A DNA stretch of 64,000 nt from Paenibacillus spongiae (GCF_024734895.1 NZ_CP091430.1:5102501-5166500), one strand, 5' to 3'; counted from the first letter of the stretch, positions 25,091 to 33,543 are shown. A program made the numbers and translations. The notes: generated by a model not told the origin, from the sequence alone.

Positions 25091-25513
25091 CTAGCAATCT
25101 ACCGATGCATTCCATATGCGGGCAGCGGGTGAAAGAGTATTCGTCTCGCCAGCAGTCAAAGAAGCTGTATGAAATGGATAACGATCTAGTGAACCGGTAG
25201 TATATATGTCATGAGAGTTATCATTATCGGATGCAAAAGGGTTGATGTCTAAAGAAAGCATTAGCAATGCGCCGGCAACACCTCCAAGCAGACATGCGAT
25301 AATCGTTATAAGGATGACGCGCTTATTCCTTCTCGAGGGAATGGAATTGTCGAACGGATGAACACCGGATCGGCTCCGAAAGAACCTCCTGCTTCTGGAA
25401 TCATAAAAGTAAGTAAGCCTCTGCGGTTGAATCCGGGATTGATGCTCGTCCGAGTTTTCCTTCTTGACTTCTTTATCATACTCCATGAAGCCGCCCTTGT
25501 TTTCGTTCATCAT
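25091..25513 (-). CDS. putative single-pass membrane protein
   Basis: 140 residues, not recognised. ATG 25513 follows GGGAGG at 5-6 bases. The first 60 residues are polar and rich in Arg, Ser and Asn (with a SRSRRFFRSRSG patch); one hydrophobic segment, VILITIIACLLGGVAGALLML, follows at about 66-86, then a short outside tail of about 50 residues. This suggests a small type II membrane protein. It has its own terminator. No function can be given. Confidence 0.65.
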   Translation of the reverse strand: MMNENKGGFMEYDKEVKKENSDEHQSRIQPQRLTYFYDSRSRRFFRSRSGVHPFDNSIPSRRNKRVILITIIACLLGGVAGALLMLSLDINPFASDNDNSHDIYTTGSLDRYPFHTASLTAGETNTLSPAARIWNASVDC

Positions 25514-25621
25514 GAACGCCTCCCGCAAGAAAAAGAAGTAATTTCCTTTTTTAGAATATATAATCCTTATCTTAAGCCAACCTTAATGAGTCATTAGAAT
25601 GGGGTTAAATTCTTCAACAAC

Positions 25622-25660
25622 AAAAAACGCCTGAGCAGCCGGACCGGCTGAACAAGCGTT
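25622..25660 (-). terminator. Rho-independent terminator of amidohydrolase gene
   Basis: AACGC-T/A-TG, CAGCCGG and their complements form a long stem with a two-base loop region; GTTTTTTG follows in the minus direction, 34 bases past the stop at 25694. Confidence 0.88.
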
Positions 25661-25693
25661 ATTTATTTGAAACTGGGGGCGGGGAAAGAACGG

Positions 25694-26446
25694 TTACGCT
25701 CTGCCGACAAGGATCCGGTCATAGACCTGCAGAGCGGTCTTATGCAGGATATATTCCTGAGCCTCCGGCTCAATGCCGCTGGTGCGAACCTTCGCCAGCT
25801 CGGTGCCGGCGTTCGAGGGTTGGTCCGAGCCGAACATAAACCGGTGGCCGAATTGCGGAATCCAATGCGCGAACATGAATCCGCCGGACCAAGTAATATC
25901 CGTATACACGTTCGGACAAAGCTGCAATATAACCGGCACCTCCGCAGAGCTGACCATCATGCCGGTATGGGCCAATACGAACTTCACCTCGGGATAGGCC
26001 AATGCGACAGGAATGACGAGACTGGGGTTCGCCCAAGGAATGCCCGCCCCGGTATGAAGCATGACAGGAATGCCAAGCTCCTTCGCGGCTTCGTACACTT
26101 TCTTGGCGTCCTCCCCCATCGGGTTGACCGCATGGGCTGCGGTATGGATTTTGACGCCGATAAATCCCAGCTCCTTCACGCACCGCTCCAGCTCACGCCG
26201 GTATTGATCCTCCGGAAGATGAGGATTCGGGTTGGCCATGCCATAAAATTTGCCGGGATACTTCACAGACAGCTCCGCGATATGATCATGCTGCTTCTTC
26301 ACCTTATCCAGGAAGTGGCACGCAGCCGGCTGCACGATGGAGATATCGATGCCGAACTGTTCGTGATTGCTTAGCTGCTGATCAACTGTGAACAGCTCGT
26401 CAAATACCTCGTCGTGCCCGATATGCGTATGGACATCGATAATCAT
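25694..26446 (-). CDS. amidohydrolase family metal-dependent hydrolase
   Basis: 250 residues. The metal-binding pair HTH sits in IIDVHTHIGHDE at the N terminus; further metal ligands are probably His in IGVKIHTAAH, His in VMLHTGAGI, His in VLAHTGMM and Asp in FMFGSDQPSN. It belongs to the amidohydrolase-2 TIM-barrel group, which includes lactonases and decarboxylases. AAGGAGGAG precedes the ATG. It follows its GntR regulator by 57 bases on the same strand. A consensus cre site lies in the gap, implying catabolite control. Confidence 0.88.
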   Translation of the reverse strand: MIIDVHTHIGHDEVFDELFTVDQQLSNHEQFGIDISIVQPAACHFLDKVKKQHDHIAELSVKYPGKFYGMANPNPHLPEDQYRRELERCVKELGFIGVKIHTAAHAVNPMGEDAKKVYEAAKELGIPVMLHTGAGIPWANPSLVIPVALAYPEVKFVLAHTGMMVSSAEVPVILQLCPNVYTDITWSGGFMFAHWIPQFGHRFMFGSDQPSNAGTELAKVRTSGIEPEAQEYILHKTALQVYDRILVGRA

Positions 26447-26474
26447 AAGGCTTCTCCTCCTTCGAATACCTCGA

Positions 26475-26488
26475 TGTTAACGCTTACA
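26475..26488 (-). promoter_or_regulatory. consensus CcpA cre site
   Basis: Minus-strand TGTAAGCGTTAACA matches TGWAANCGNTNWCA at every defined position. It lies between the GntR gene stop (26504) and the amidohydrolase start (26446), so it would act as a roadblock or at an internal promoter. Confidence 0.7.
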
Positions 26489-26503
26489 ATTATAGATAAG
26501 CCG

Positions 26504-27211
26504 TCAACGAAAATCCACCAACCAGTCCGTCTCGATGTTTCTGGCGATACTTTCTTCCAACACTCGGGTTACAATATCAACGCCTGCCTGGATATGCTTA
26601 TGCAGCAGCGCTTTGGTCGTCTTGGCCTCGCCTCCCCTAATGGACTGAAAGATGTCGCGATGCATCTGAGTCAATTCATTCATGCCCGGCTGATCGATCT
26701 GTTCATTGGTGATTTCCTGAAGAGCCGTAATCGTCTGGATCATCGTGCTCCAAATCCGGAACAGCGGACGGTTGCTCGCGGCCTCGACCACCTTCCGGTG
26801 AAACATCGTATCCAGATAAATATAACTTCCGTGATAATCGGTGCATTGCTCCATCAATTGCAGCACCTTTTCGATTTCGATCCATTGTTCGACGGTCAGA
26901 ATGCCTCTCTTGTGAAGAGCCTGCATCGATTTCCATTCCAGATCGAATCGCAGTTCATACAAATCTGCCAAGTCTTTGGGGGTAAATCCGATAACGATCG
27001 TACGACCGGTGGAGAGTGTCTTCAACAAACCTTCGCTTTCCAGCGTTTTGATCGCTTCCCTTACCGGACTGCGGCTGACACCAAGCATTTCCGCCACGTT
27101 GGCCTCGTTCAAGTGAGAATTCGCCGTCAAATGGCCCGATAAAATCTTTTTTCGTATGCGATGGGTTATGGTCTGCTGCAGAGTACGTTTGTCCGAAGGC
27201 TTTGGAACCAT
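26504..27211 (-). CDS. GntR family regulator, FCD (FadR-type) subgroup
   Basis: 235 residues. The winged helix is seen in LNEANVAEMLGVSRSPVREAIKTLESEGLLKT; the C-terminal FCD domain has its metal-binding residues in DTMFHRKVVEAA (Asp, His), MHRDIFQSIRGG (His) and HKHIQAGVD (His). AAGGGAG precedes the ATG. It is divergent from the PhyH pair starting at 27460. Two palindromes in the shared control region fit the TTGTATACAA operator type of GntR-subgroup proteins. It probably controls both its own operon and the dioxygenase operon. The ligand is likely an organic acid. Confidence 0.94.
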   Translation of the reverse strand: MVPKPSDKRTLQQTITHRIRKKILSGHLTANSHLNEANVAEMLGVSRSPVREAIKTLESEGLLKTLSTGRTIVIGFTPKDLADLYELRFDLEWKSMQALHKRGILTVEQWIEIEKVLQLMEQCTDYHGSYIYLDTMFHRKVVEAASNRPLFRIWSTMIQTITALQEITNEQIDQPGMNELTQMHRDIFQSIRGGEAKTTKALLHKHIQAGVDIVTRVLEESIARNIETDWLVDFR

Positions 27212-27247
27212 TTACGCTAATCTCCCTTTCCGGTTGGCTTCGGCTTC

Positions 27248-27276
27248 ATTCTATGGGTTAAATTTACAGCCGTCAA
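27248..27276 (-). promoter_or_regulatory. sigma-A promoter of the GntR gene
   Basis: Minus-strand TTGACG (27271-27276) and TAGAAT (27248-27253) are 17 bases apart. Confidence 0.65.
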
Positions 27277-27283
27277 TAGCTTT

Positions 27284-27338
27284 TTTGTATACAAATTTTA
27301 TTTTTTTGTATTTTCTTTTCCGTATATTTGTCGACAAA
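27284..27338. promoter_or_regulatory. two GntR-type operator palindromes
   Basis: TTTGTATACAAA at 27284-27295 and TTTGTCGACAAA at 27327-27338, both perfect 12-base palindromes, start 43 bases apart, about four helical turns. The first lies just upstream of the GntR-gene -35; the second lies about 60 bases upstream of the PhyH -35. Same-face placement allows cooperative binding. Confidence 0.7.
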
Positions 27339-27398
27339 AAAAGCATGGCATTTGGCCTCAATGAGCAATTTATTGAGGGTTTAAAGCAATGAATCGGG

Positions 27399-27427
27399 TT
27401 GGTAGCCCGGTGATGCGGCAATATAAT
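27399..27427 (+). promoter_or_regulatory. sigma-A promoter of the PhyH pair
   Basis: TTGGTA (27399-27404), 17 bases, then a perfect TATAAT (27422-27427), about 33 bases ahead of the ATG. Confidence 0.75.
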
Positions 27428-27459
27428 GGGAGTATCAGGAAAAAGAGGAGGAGCCCGGA

Positions 27460-28233
27460 ATGAAGCTTCATGCTTTGACCGATGAACAATATCTGAGCTG
27501 GGAACGCGACGGGTTTCTGGTCATGGAAAACTTTCTTACTGCCGAAGAGATCAAAAAATATGACGATGGTCTGGACAGCGTCGTGAAGCTTTGGAAAGAA
27601 AGGGGCAGTTATAATTCCGAACATGCCCAGCTTGCCAACGTGGATCAAGTAAGCGCCATCATCGAATATGACGACCTGTTCGTGGAATTGATGGAGCATC
27701 CACGCATGATGAAGACCTTGCGCGATCTGCTCGGTGACGCTTTCGTCATGATCGATAACGACGGATTGCTAAAATATCCGCAGCAGAAGGCCCATACCTC
27801 CTGGCACCGGGATACGGGGAACGACCTATATGTTAATGGAACCCGGATTCCGTTCATGGTGAAGGTGTTTTATTTCCTGGCAGATGTCCCCTATGACGGC
27901 GGCTGCCTCTCCTTTCTGCCCGGAAGCCATAAGATGAGGAACGATCAGCTGCCGAAGGTGGGCGAGCCGGAGGACATGCCTGGACATGTGCGGATGAACG
28001 TGAAAGCCGGAACAGCGGTCGCCTTCCACGGCAGCACATACCATTCGGCTTTGAACAATTTCTCGAGCCGCACTCGAAGATCAGTCATTTACAACTATGC
28101 GCCGATGTTTCTTCGAACCTGGCCGGGGTATGAGCCATCCGAAGCGCTTCAGGCGAAAGCTTCGACCCGGATGCGCCAGATGCTGCTTGGCATGCTTCCC
28201 TGGATGAGCGATCCGAAGGCATTCGAAGAGTAG
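27460..28233 (+). CDS. phytanoyl-CoA dioxygenase (PhyH) family protein
   Basis: 257 residues, a complete Fe(II)/2-oxoglutarate oxygenase. The iron triad is probably His116 and Asp118 in SWHRDTGND and His195 in GSTYHSALNN; Arg204 or Arg207 in SSRTRRSVIYNY should bind 2-oxoglutarate. The jelly roll shows GGCLSFLPGSHK, typical of PhyH proteins. GAGGAGGAG precedes the ATG. It is first in an operon with a second PhyH gene and is divergent from the GntR regulator. Bacterial PhyH proteins hydroxylate varied small molecules; the substrate is unknown. Confidence 0.92.
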   Translation: MKLHALTDEQYLSWERDGFLVMENFLTAEEIKKYDDGLDSVVKLWKERGSYNSEHAQLANVDQVSAIIEYDDLFVELMEHPRMMKTLRDLLGDAFVMIDNDGLLKYPQQKAHTSWHRDTGNDLYVNGTRIPFMVKVFYFLADVPYDGGCLSFLPGSHKMRNDQLPKVGEPEDMPGHVRMNVKAGTAVAFHGSTYHSALNNFSSRTRRSVIYNYAPMFLRTWPGYEPSEALQAKASTRMRQMLLGMLPWMSDPKAFEE

Positions 28234-28289
28234 TCATCGATCCATGAAGAAAATAGACTCATTTGTGATGAAGAGGAGTGTGTCAGCCG

Positions 28290-29054
28290 ATGAAAGATCT
28301 ATTATACCAACAGGTGGAGGCGTTCAATAGAGACGGGTATTACATCATGAAGGGGGTCCTGGAGCCGGATCGCATAAAGCGTCTCATTGACGCGGTCGTT
28401 GAAATTTCGGAGGATGTGCAAACGAGAGAAATATCCGACATTATCGACAAGCATGATATTTTCACCCCTCTGCTCGTCCAGCAGCAGGTATTTGATCTGA
28501 TTCGGGCCTTGATGGGGCCTAAGGTCCAGATGGAAAGCGTCAATGCCACACGGGTCAAACCGGGCAAGGGAATGCCGGTGGGCTGGCATCTGGACAGCCA
28601 CCCGTATCCGGAGCCGCTTCCGCCGCAATGGTATTTCCCCATATCGATTAACTGCGCCTATTATCTGGATGACTTGACGATGGAGAAAGGACCGCTGCTC
28701 GTGCTTCCCGGCAGCCATAAGTCCGGTAAAGTCCCTCCTCATTACACGATGGATATGCTTCCAGGCCAGGCGGAAGTGATGGCCGAAGCGGGCGATTGCG
28801 TCATCTTTTCCGGTCAACTATGGCACGCCGCCCTGCCGAACCTGCATCCGACTGAAGAAAGACGGGCGTTATACTTCAACTACCAGCAGTCGTTCTGCAA
28901 ACAGAGGCCGCAGAACTTTATAGGAGACAGGTGTCAATATCTGCGGGAGCACGGCCCCTTCTATATTCAGCAGCTGCTCGGCAAATTCGACGGCTGGCAG
29001 GAAATCCCGGAATATGCCGAGGAGGAATTGGCTGAGGTTCGGCAAACTGTATAG
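28290..29054 (+). CDS. phytanoyl-CoA dioxygenase (PhyH) family protein
   Basis: 254 residues. His100 and Asp102 lie in GWHLDSHPYP, His179 in SGQLWHAALPN, and Arg191/Arg192 in TEERRALYFNYQ, completing the iron and 2-oxoglutarate sites. GPLLVLPGSHKSGKVPPH is the family hairpin. I place the start at ATG 28290, with AGAGGAG upstream; a GTG at 28278 touches that site. It is 56 bases after the first PhyH gene and only distantly like it, so the two may act in sequence. An AraC regulator follows on the same strand. Confidence 0.92.
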   Translation: MKDLLYQQVEAFNRDGYYIMKGVLEPDRIKRLIDAVVEISEDVQTREISDIIDKHDIFTPLLVQQQVFDLIRALMGPKVQMESVNATRVKPGKGMPVGWHLDSHPYPEPLPPQWYFPISINCAYYLDDLTMEKGPLLVLPGSHKSGKVPPHYTMDMLPGQAEVMAEAGDCVIFSGQLWHAALPNLHPTEERRALYFNYQQSFCKQRPQNFIGDRCQYLREHGPFYIQQLLGKFDGWQEIPEYAEEELAEVRQTV

Positions 29055-29129
29055 GAGACGGCTTGCAAAGAGACAGAGATATGATGAAGGGAATGGGAAT
29101 CGAATAAATTTCCGGAGGTCCGGCTGACA

Positions 29130-29978
29130 ATGACGGAGAATGGGTTCGATTACGTCGCATCGCCAAGCGATTTTGCCAGATCCAAATATTTTTATGCGCT
29201 GATCGGCGGATATTCCGTTCCAGATGAACGATTTCACTTCGAACGGGCCTATTACCCGGCCTATGAAGCGCTGATTATTACCTCGGGGAAGGGCTGGTAC
29301 CGCCACGGCCGGGAATGGCTGGGGCTCACAGCCGGCGACTGCCTGCTGCATAATATGCGCTATCCGCATGCTTACAAAGCCGATCCCGACGATCCTTTCC
29401 AAATGACTTACCTCGTTTTTGACGGGCACCTGCTGGATAAGCTTTGGCCGGACAATTTAGCCGCTCCATATGTGCTGTTCAGGCCAGTACCGCTGAGTGC
29501 CCTCACGGAGATCGTAGATCGCATCTTGACTGCGATGCGGAATGATGATCGCGATCCCGATGGAACCGAGCTCCAAATTTCTTGCTTAATCTATCAATTA
29601 ATGGTGCAATGTCTCCATCAATCGCAAGGAGACAGCCAGCAGGCCGATCTAGTCAAGCCGGATGCGATGACAGCCGCCCAACGGTTCTTGAACGAGCACT
29701 ATTTGACCGTCGAAAAAATGGAAGATGCGGCGAAAGGAGTCAATTTAAGCTTCTACCATTTCATCCGCCAGTTCAAGCGTTATTTCGGCCGCACGCCGAA
29801 AGAATACGTATTGCTCAAACGCGTCAATCACGCCAAGCAGCTGCTGCTGCTGACGAATCGGTCCGTCACGGAGATCGCGGCCCTGTCGGGCTTTAATAAC
29901 TACAATTCTTTCTTGCACGCTTTCCACCAGATCGAACGCCGCTCGCCCACCGACTACCGTAAAACCAAGAAGAAGTAG
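29130..29978 (+). CDS. AraC family transcriptional regulator
   Basis: 282 residues. Cupin sensor domain with YYPAYEALIITSGKGWYRHGREWLGLTAGDCLLHNMRYPHAY; the C-terminal double helix-turn-helix includes MEDAAKGVNLSFYHFIRQFKRYFGRTPKEYVLLKRVNHAKQLL and VTEIAALSGFNNYNSFLHAFHQIERRSPTDYR. A GGAGG lies 11 bases ahead of the ATG. It shares order and much sequence with the next regulator (30238), so they are tandem paralogs. It lies 75 bases after the PhyH pair and ends in a strong terminator, so it may be cotranscribed with them. Confidence 0.93.
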   Translation: MTENGFDYVASPSDFARSKYFYALIGGYSVPDERFHFERAYYPAYEALIITSGKGWYRHGREWLGLTAGDCLLHNMRYPHAYKADPDDPFQMTYLVFDGHLLDKLWPDNLAAPYVLFRPVPLSALTEIVDRILTAMRNDDRDPDGTELQISCLIYQLMVQCLHQSQGDSQQADLVKPDAMTAAQRFLNEHYLTVEKMEDAAKGVNLSFYHFIRQFKRYFGRTPKEYVLLKRVNHAKQLLLLTNRSVTEIAALSGFNNYNSFLHAFHQIERRSPTDYRKTKKK

Positions 29979-30007
29979 AGGACGAAGCGAACGGGATCGG
30001 CGCTGAA

Positions 30008-30052
30008 GAAGCCGCGGCCGCTGCCATGATGCGCAGCAGGCCGCGGCTTTTC
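30008..30052 (+). terminator. Rho-independent terminator
   Basis: AAGCCGCGGCC pairs with GGCCGCGGCTT, with CTGC/GCAG inside, followed by TTTTC. It ends the transcript of the first of the two AraC genes. Confidence 0.88.
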
Positions 30053-30237
30053 GATGCAATCGTCATGACAGCCGAAACCCGGACTCTGCCCGATGCAGCA
30101 CGACCTCCATACTTCATGATGAAGGGACTTATGGCGCGAAGCGTGACGCTTGGCCATCGTCCCTTTCATCTGTTTGTTTACCGCCATCGTTCCTGTCATA
30201 ATGTAGGAAGCGGTACGATTGAGGAGGTGATTGGAGC

Positions 30238-31089
30238 TTGAACTCATTTGAACTTGTCGCCACCCCGCCTGAATTCGCGCGGATGCATCTGTTTTATCCG
30301 ATATTGGCCGGCTATGACGTGTCAGAACCGGCGTTTCATTTTGCCCGCGAGCATTTTCCCGCTTACGAGCTTCTGCTCGTCGAGGAAGGCCGGGGCCGCT
30401 TCCGGCAAGGAAGCGAGTGGTTCGATTTGGGTGCAGGCGATTGCCTGCTGCATGACATGCGCTTTCCGCATGCGTACAGCGCCCATCCGGAAGAGCCCTT
30501 CCGCACGTATTATGTCGTATTTGAAGGCTTGGATACCGAAACGCTGTGGAGACGGTTCACGAATGCGCCGATGGTTCTCCTGGAGGCGGACCGCGGGAGC
30601 GGCGGGTCGGATGTTGTCTTTCGTCAATTGACTGCGATTATCGAGCTTATGCGGGAGGGCGGCGATGAAATTATGTTCTCTTCACGCCTCTACGAGCTGC
30701 TGGTGCGCACGCTCTCCTTGGCTGCTCATATAGGAGGCGCGGTCGTCAAGCCGCAGTCGATGGAAGCTGCCCGCGAATTTATCGATGCCCGCTATCTCGG
30801 CATTCACGGCATTCGCGAAGCGGCTGAGCATGTAAACTTGAGCTTATACCACTTTATCCGTCAATTCAAAACCTGTTACGGGAGTACGCCTAAGGAATAT
30901 CTGCTGCAGAAGCGGGTTCACCATGCCAAACGCCTTCTGCTGCTTACCGACGATTCCGTCTCGGACATTGCGGAGCGAAGCGGCTTTCCCAGCTATAATG
31001 CTTTCCTGCATTCCTTCCTGCGCATCGAGCAATGCTCGCCTACCGAGTACCGGAAAAATTGGAGAAGACGGCGTACTCCATCGTCATAA
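30238..31089 (+). CDS. AraC family transcriptional regulator, tandem paralog
   Basis: 283 residues. The TTG start at 30238 has an excellent GAGGAGGTGATT ribosome-binding site. The cupin part (HFPAYELLLVEEGRGRFRQGSEWFDLGAGDCLLHDMRFPHAY) and the C-terminal helix-turn-helix pair (REAAEHVNLSLYHFIRQFKTCYGSTPKEY) closely follow the AraC protein at 29130. It is a separate transcription unit after a terminator. The pair may sense related ligands. Which gene it controls is unclear; the PhyH operon is the nearest candidate. Confidence 0.92.
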   Translation: MNSFELVATPPEFARMHLFYPILAGYDVSEPAFHFAREHFPAYELLLVEEGRGRFRQGSEWFDLGAGDCLLHDMRFPHAYSAHPEEPFRTYYVVFEGLDTETLWRRFTNAPMVLLEADRGSGGSDVVFRQLTAIIELMREGGDEIMFSSRLYELLVRTLSLAAHIGGAVVKPQSMEAAREFIDARYLGIHGIREAAEHVNLSLYHFIRQFKTCYGSTPKEYLLQKRVHHAKRLLLLTDDSVSDIAERSGFPSYNAFLHSFLRIEQCSPTEYRKNWRRRRTPSS

Positions 31090-31128
31090 AAAAAGAGCCT
31101 CCCGTCATTCGGGAAGCCCTCGGGAGGC
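31089..31128 (-). terminator. Rho-independent terminator
   Basis: In the minus direction GCCTCCCG pairs with CGGGAGGC, followed by a two-base gap and a seven-T run. It lies just past the stop of the nucleotidase gene and ahead of the converging AraC gene end. Confidence 0.8.
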
Positions 31129-31136
31129 AATCACAA

Positions 31137-31661
31137 TTACCGCAAGAAATAGTCCTCTACCTCTCTCCAGTTGTTCACCCGGACATAACCGGTTTCGTGA
31201 CAATTACGCGGCGACGTATACAGAATGCCTTGGCCGGCAAAACGTTTGAAATGGTGCGCATGATCATCGATGAGATAGTCCGCTTGAATGATGCTCTTGT
31301 CGCCGCAAAAAACAAAGTTCATGTCATTCAAGAAACTGAAGTGCTCTTTCAGCCATTCATACTTAGCCGTAAAGGATGCGGGGATATACATCGCTGCGGT
31401 CGTAATGAATATTTCATAGCGCTCGCTCAGCGCCTTGATCACTTCCTGGCTGTCCTTCATGACAGGCAGGTCGCGGAAGTAAGCAGGCTCCGTCTGCCAG
31501 CTCCAAATTTCCTCCTTCAGTTGCGGCCGCAAATCCTCCAGATAATAGCCCCTTAATTCTTCGATTGTAATATTCTCGTTGTACGTCCCGTTAAACCTGC
31601 CCAGATGCTTCGGAATAAAATCGGCAATAACCTCGTCCATATCGATTGCAATTCGCTTCAT
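31137..31661 (-). CDS. 5'(3')-deoxyribonucleotidase-like HAD phosphatase
   Basis: 174 residues. HAD motif I is AIDMDEVIADF (nucleophile Asp and general-acid Asp), motif II ITTAAMYIP with Thr, and a C-terminal acidic motif YLIDDHAHHFKRF. This matches the NT5C-type group (Bacillus YorS/YqfW-like proteins) that dephosphorylate deoxynucleotides. The protein is cytoplasmic. No close operon partner; the terminator follows directly. Start taken as the ATG at 31661, next to a GGTATC-type weak site. Confidence 0.85.
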   Translation of the reverse strand: MKRIAIDMDEVIADFIPKHLGRFNGTYNENITIEELRGYYLEDLRPQLKEEIWSWQTEPAYFRDLPVMKDSQEVIKALSERYEIFITTAAMYIPASFTAKYEWLKEHFSFLNDMNFVFCGDKSIIQADYLIDDHAHHFKRFAGQGILYTSPRNCHETGYVRVNNWREVEDYFLR

Positions 31662-31977
31662 TCTGATACCTCCGTCTACAATTGTACGCGCAAGCTGTCG
31701 TAAGCCGGCTCAATGCCATGCGGCTTGAAGATGTCTGCCATCTCGTAACTGCAAAAACTTGCATCCGGTAATTATACTATAATTTTGCAGTTTTATTTAC
31801 AATTTAACACATAAGATAACAGCGCTTACCCCAAGTAATCCGCTTGCCGGTATAACGCTAGGATACCTGATTGTTATGAAGTGTTCATACTAACGCTTGC
31901 TTTGCTCAGTATTTGGATAGTTTCTTCCTCTATAATGAAGGAAAAGACTATTCATACCTATATGGAGTGAGACAATC
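31662..31977. other. 316-bp divergent control region
   Basis: No gene seen. It separates the divergent nucleotidase and sortase genes and is AT-rich. A TATAAT at 31931-31936 in front of the sortase gene lacks a good -35. Nothing else stands out. Confidence 0.5.
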
Positions 31978-32646
31978 ATGACTAGAAACAGAATATTGCC
32001 CGTTGTCTTGATCATAACCGGAGCGATTATCCTGCTGTTTCCTACTGCCAGGGAATACTATTACAATTGGCAGGAAGGCCGTCTTCTAAGCGAACTGGAG
32101 CATGCTCCCGATTTGAAACCGGCCGGTGCTGCGAACAGTCCGATTCAAGCCGAATACGAGAAGCTATCCCAATTGTTAACGCAAACCGCCAACAACCCGG
32201 AACCTCAGCCGGCTCCCGAGACCGTGAAGAAACCTGCTCAAGATCTGGACGATAACGCCATTGGACTTATAGAGATCGATAAGATCGATCTCAAGCTGCC
32301 GATCCTGGAAGGGGCCTCTCAGGCAAACTTACGATATGCAGCCGCCCATATGACGGAGACGAATCCAATCGGTCAAACCGGCAATGCCGCCATAGCGGCT
32401 CATCGAGCCAGAACCAAGGGCCGTTTATTCAACCGGTTGAACGAGCTTGAGATTGGCGATAAAATTACGATTCAAACGAACGATAAGCAATTGACTTATA
32501 ATGTGAACAAAATTTCGATCGTGGAACCGACCGACTTATCGGTTCTGGCAAGCAGCGACAAGGAGTCGATCGTTACGCTGATTACGTGCGAGCCGCTGAA
32601 GAACCCGACTCACAGGCTGATTGTACAAGCCTCCCTGGAGAGCTGA
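31978..32646 (+). CDS. class D sortase
   Basis: 222 residues. N-terminal membrane anchor (LPVVLIITGAIILLF), a Pro-rich linker, then the sortase beta-barrel. The catalytic triad is His142 in AAIAAHRAR, Cys204 in TLITCEPLKNP and Arg213 in THRLIVQA. TLITCEP and the short C-terminal tail fit class D. It cleaves LPXTG-type signals and couples the protein to peptidoglycan at the outer membrane face. The LPKTG protein 1.2 kb away is the obvious substrate; this pairing is inference from proximity. GGAG precedes the ATG. Confidence 0.9.
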   Translation: MTRNRILPVVLIITGAIILLFPTAREYYYNWQEGRLLSELEHAPDLKPAGAANSPIQAEYEKLSQLLTQTANNPEPQPAPETVKKPAQDLDDNAIGLIEIDKIDLKLPILEGASQANLRYAAAHMTETNPIGQTGNAAIAAHRARTKGRLFNRLNELEIGDKITIQTNDKQLTYNVNKISIVEPTDLSVLASSDKESIVTLITCEPLKNPTHRLIVQASLES

Positions 32647-32663
32647 ATTCTTCCAAAATAATA

Positions 32664-32696
32664 AAACTGCCGGAGCGAATGCCCGGCAGTTTTTTG
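32664..32696 (+). terminator. Rho-independent terminator of sortase gene
   Basis: AACTGCCGG pairs with CCGGCAGTT around a 9-base loop and runs into TTTTTT. It lies between the convergent sortase and transglutaminase-like genes. Confidence 0.9.
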
Positions 32697-32710
32697 GTAT
32701 CTGCAGCAGA

Positions 32711-33526
32711 TCAATAGGTCTTTTCCACTTTATAATCTTTGGCGGATTTTGCGAAGGTGAACGGTTTTTCGGATTTTTTCAAACCGGTATCGACCGTCGT
32801 ATCCACCAGAACCCATTTTCCGTTCAAATAGACTTCATTCCAGGCATGGTAGCCGTCAACCTGGCTGGTTGTTCCCATCACAAGCTTGGCCGGTATGCCT
32901 TCGCTGCGGAGCATCGCGGCATATAAGGAGGCGAAATTGTAGCATACCCCTTTGCTTGCTGCGAGCGTTGCGTCAATGTCCGGTATATAAGCCGAGTCGG
33001 TCAGCTTCTTGGCCAGCACGAAGTCATATTTCACATTGCTAATGATGTATTGGTAGATGGCCTTAGCCTTTTCTTCATCCGTCTTGCTGTTGCGGGTCAG
33101 TTCCTTTGCTTTGGCGGCGGTTTTCTTTGCATCCATCCAGTTTACATGCTGGATCGAGTGCAAGTAGATATCCGCTCCGTTCGGCACTTTGACCGTAACC
33201 GACTTGGACAAGACCGCCCGGTATTTCGTCTTCGTCACATTCTCCAAAATGACAACGCTGTATGCCCCATTGCCCATTTGGAGAGGGAGCCATATCGGCT
33301 TCGTTGCTTTCGCCTTATCCAATGAGTAAGTGTATGAATTTGCACCCTTCGTAATGACGGCTTTCGTCACCTTGCCCGCAGGGGCATCATAACGAATTCC
33401 GATCGCTCCCTTATCCAGCTTGGACAGGTCAAGCCGTTCGTCTTCCGCCTCAGCGGCAGACGCACTCGGAATTATAGCTGCTGTCAGAATAATAACTACC
33501 ATTATCATAAACGACAATTTTCTCAT
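32711..33526 (-). CDS. secreted transglutaminase-like protein
   Basis: 271 residues from ATG 33526, which follows AAAGGAG. A signal peptide (MRKLSFMIMVVIILTAAIIP then SASAAEA) is followed by about 90 residues of beta-rich sequence and a transglutaminase-core domain: Cys195 in SKGVCYNFASLYAAMLRSEGI, His227 in GYHAWNEVYLNGKW and Asp242 in VDTTVD form the catalytic triad. The family includes cross-linking enzymes and cysteine proteases. Two c-di-GMP-I riboswitches precede it, and an LPKTG adhesin lies upstream on the same strand. A role in cross-linking or releasing the adhesin is inference. Confidence 0.88.
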   Translation of the reverse strand: MRKLSFMIMVVIILTAAIIPSASAAEAEDERLDLSKLDKGAIGIRYDAPAGKVTKAVITKGANSYTYSLDKAKATKPIWLPLQMGNGAYSVVILENVTKTKYRAVLSKSVTVKVPNGADIYLHSIQHVNWMDAKKTAAKAKELTRNSKTDEEKAKAIYQYIISNVKYDFVLAKKLTDSAYIPDIDATLAASKGVCYNFASLYAAMLRSEGIPAKLVMGTTSQVDGYHAWNEVYLNGKWVLVDTTVDTGLKKSEKPFTFAKSAKDYKVEKTY

Positions 33527-33543
33527 CGGATAAAACTCCTTTC

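Noticed and set aside
31801-31830. cre site in the sortase/nucleotidase gap
   Set aside because: The match to the consensus fails at the first and several later positions.
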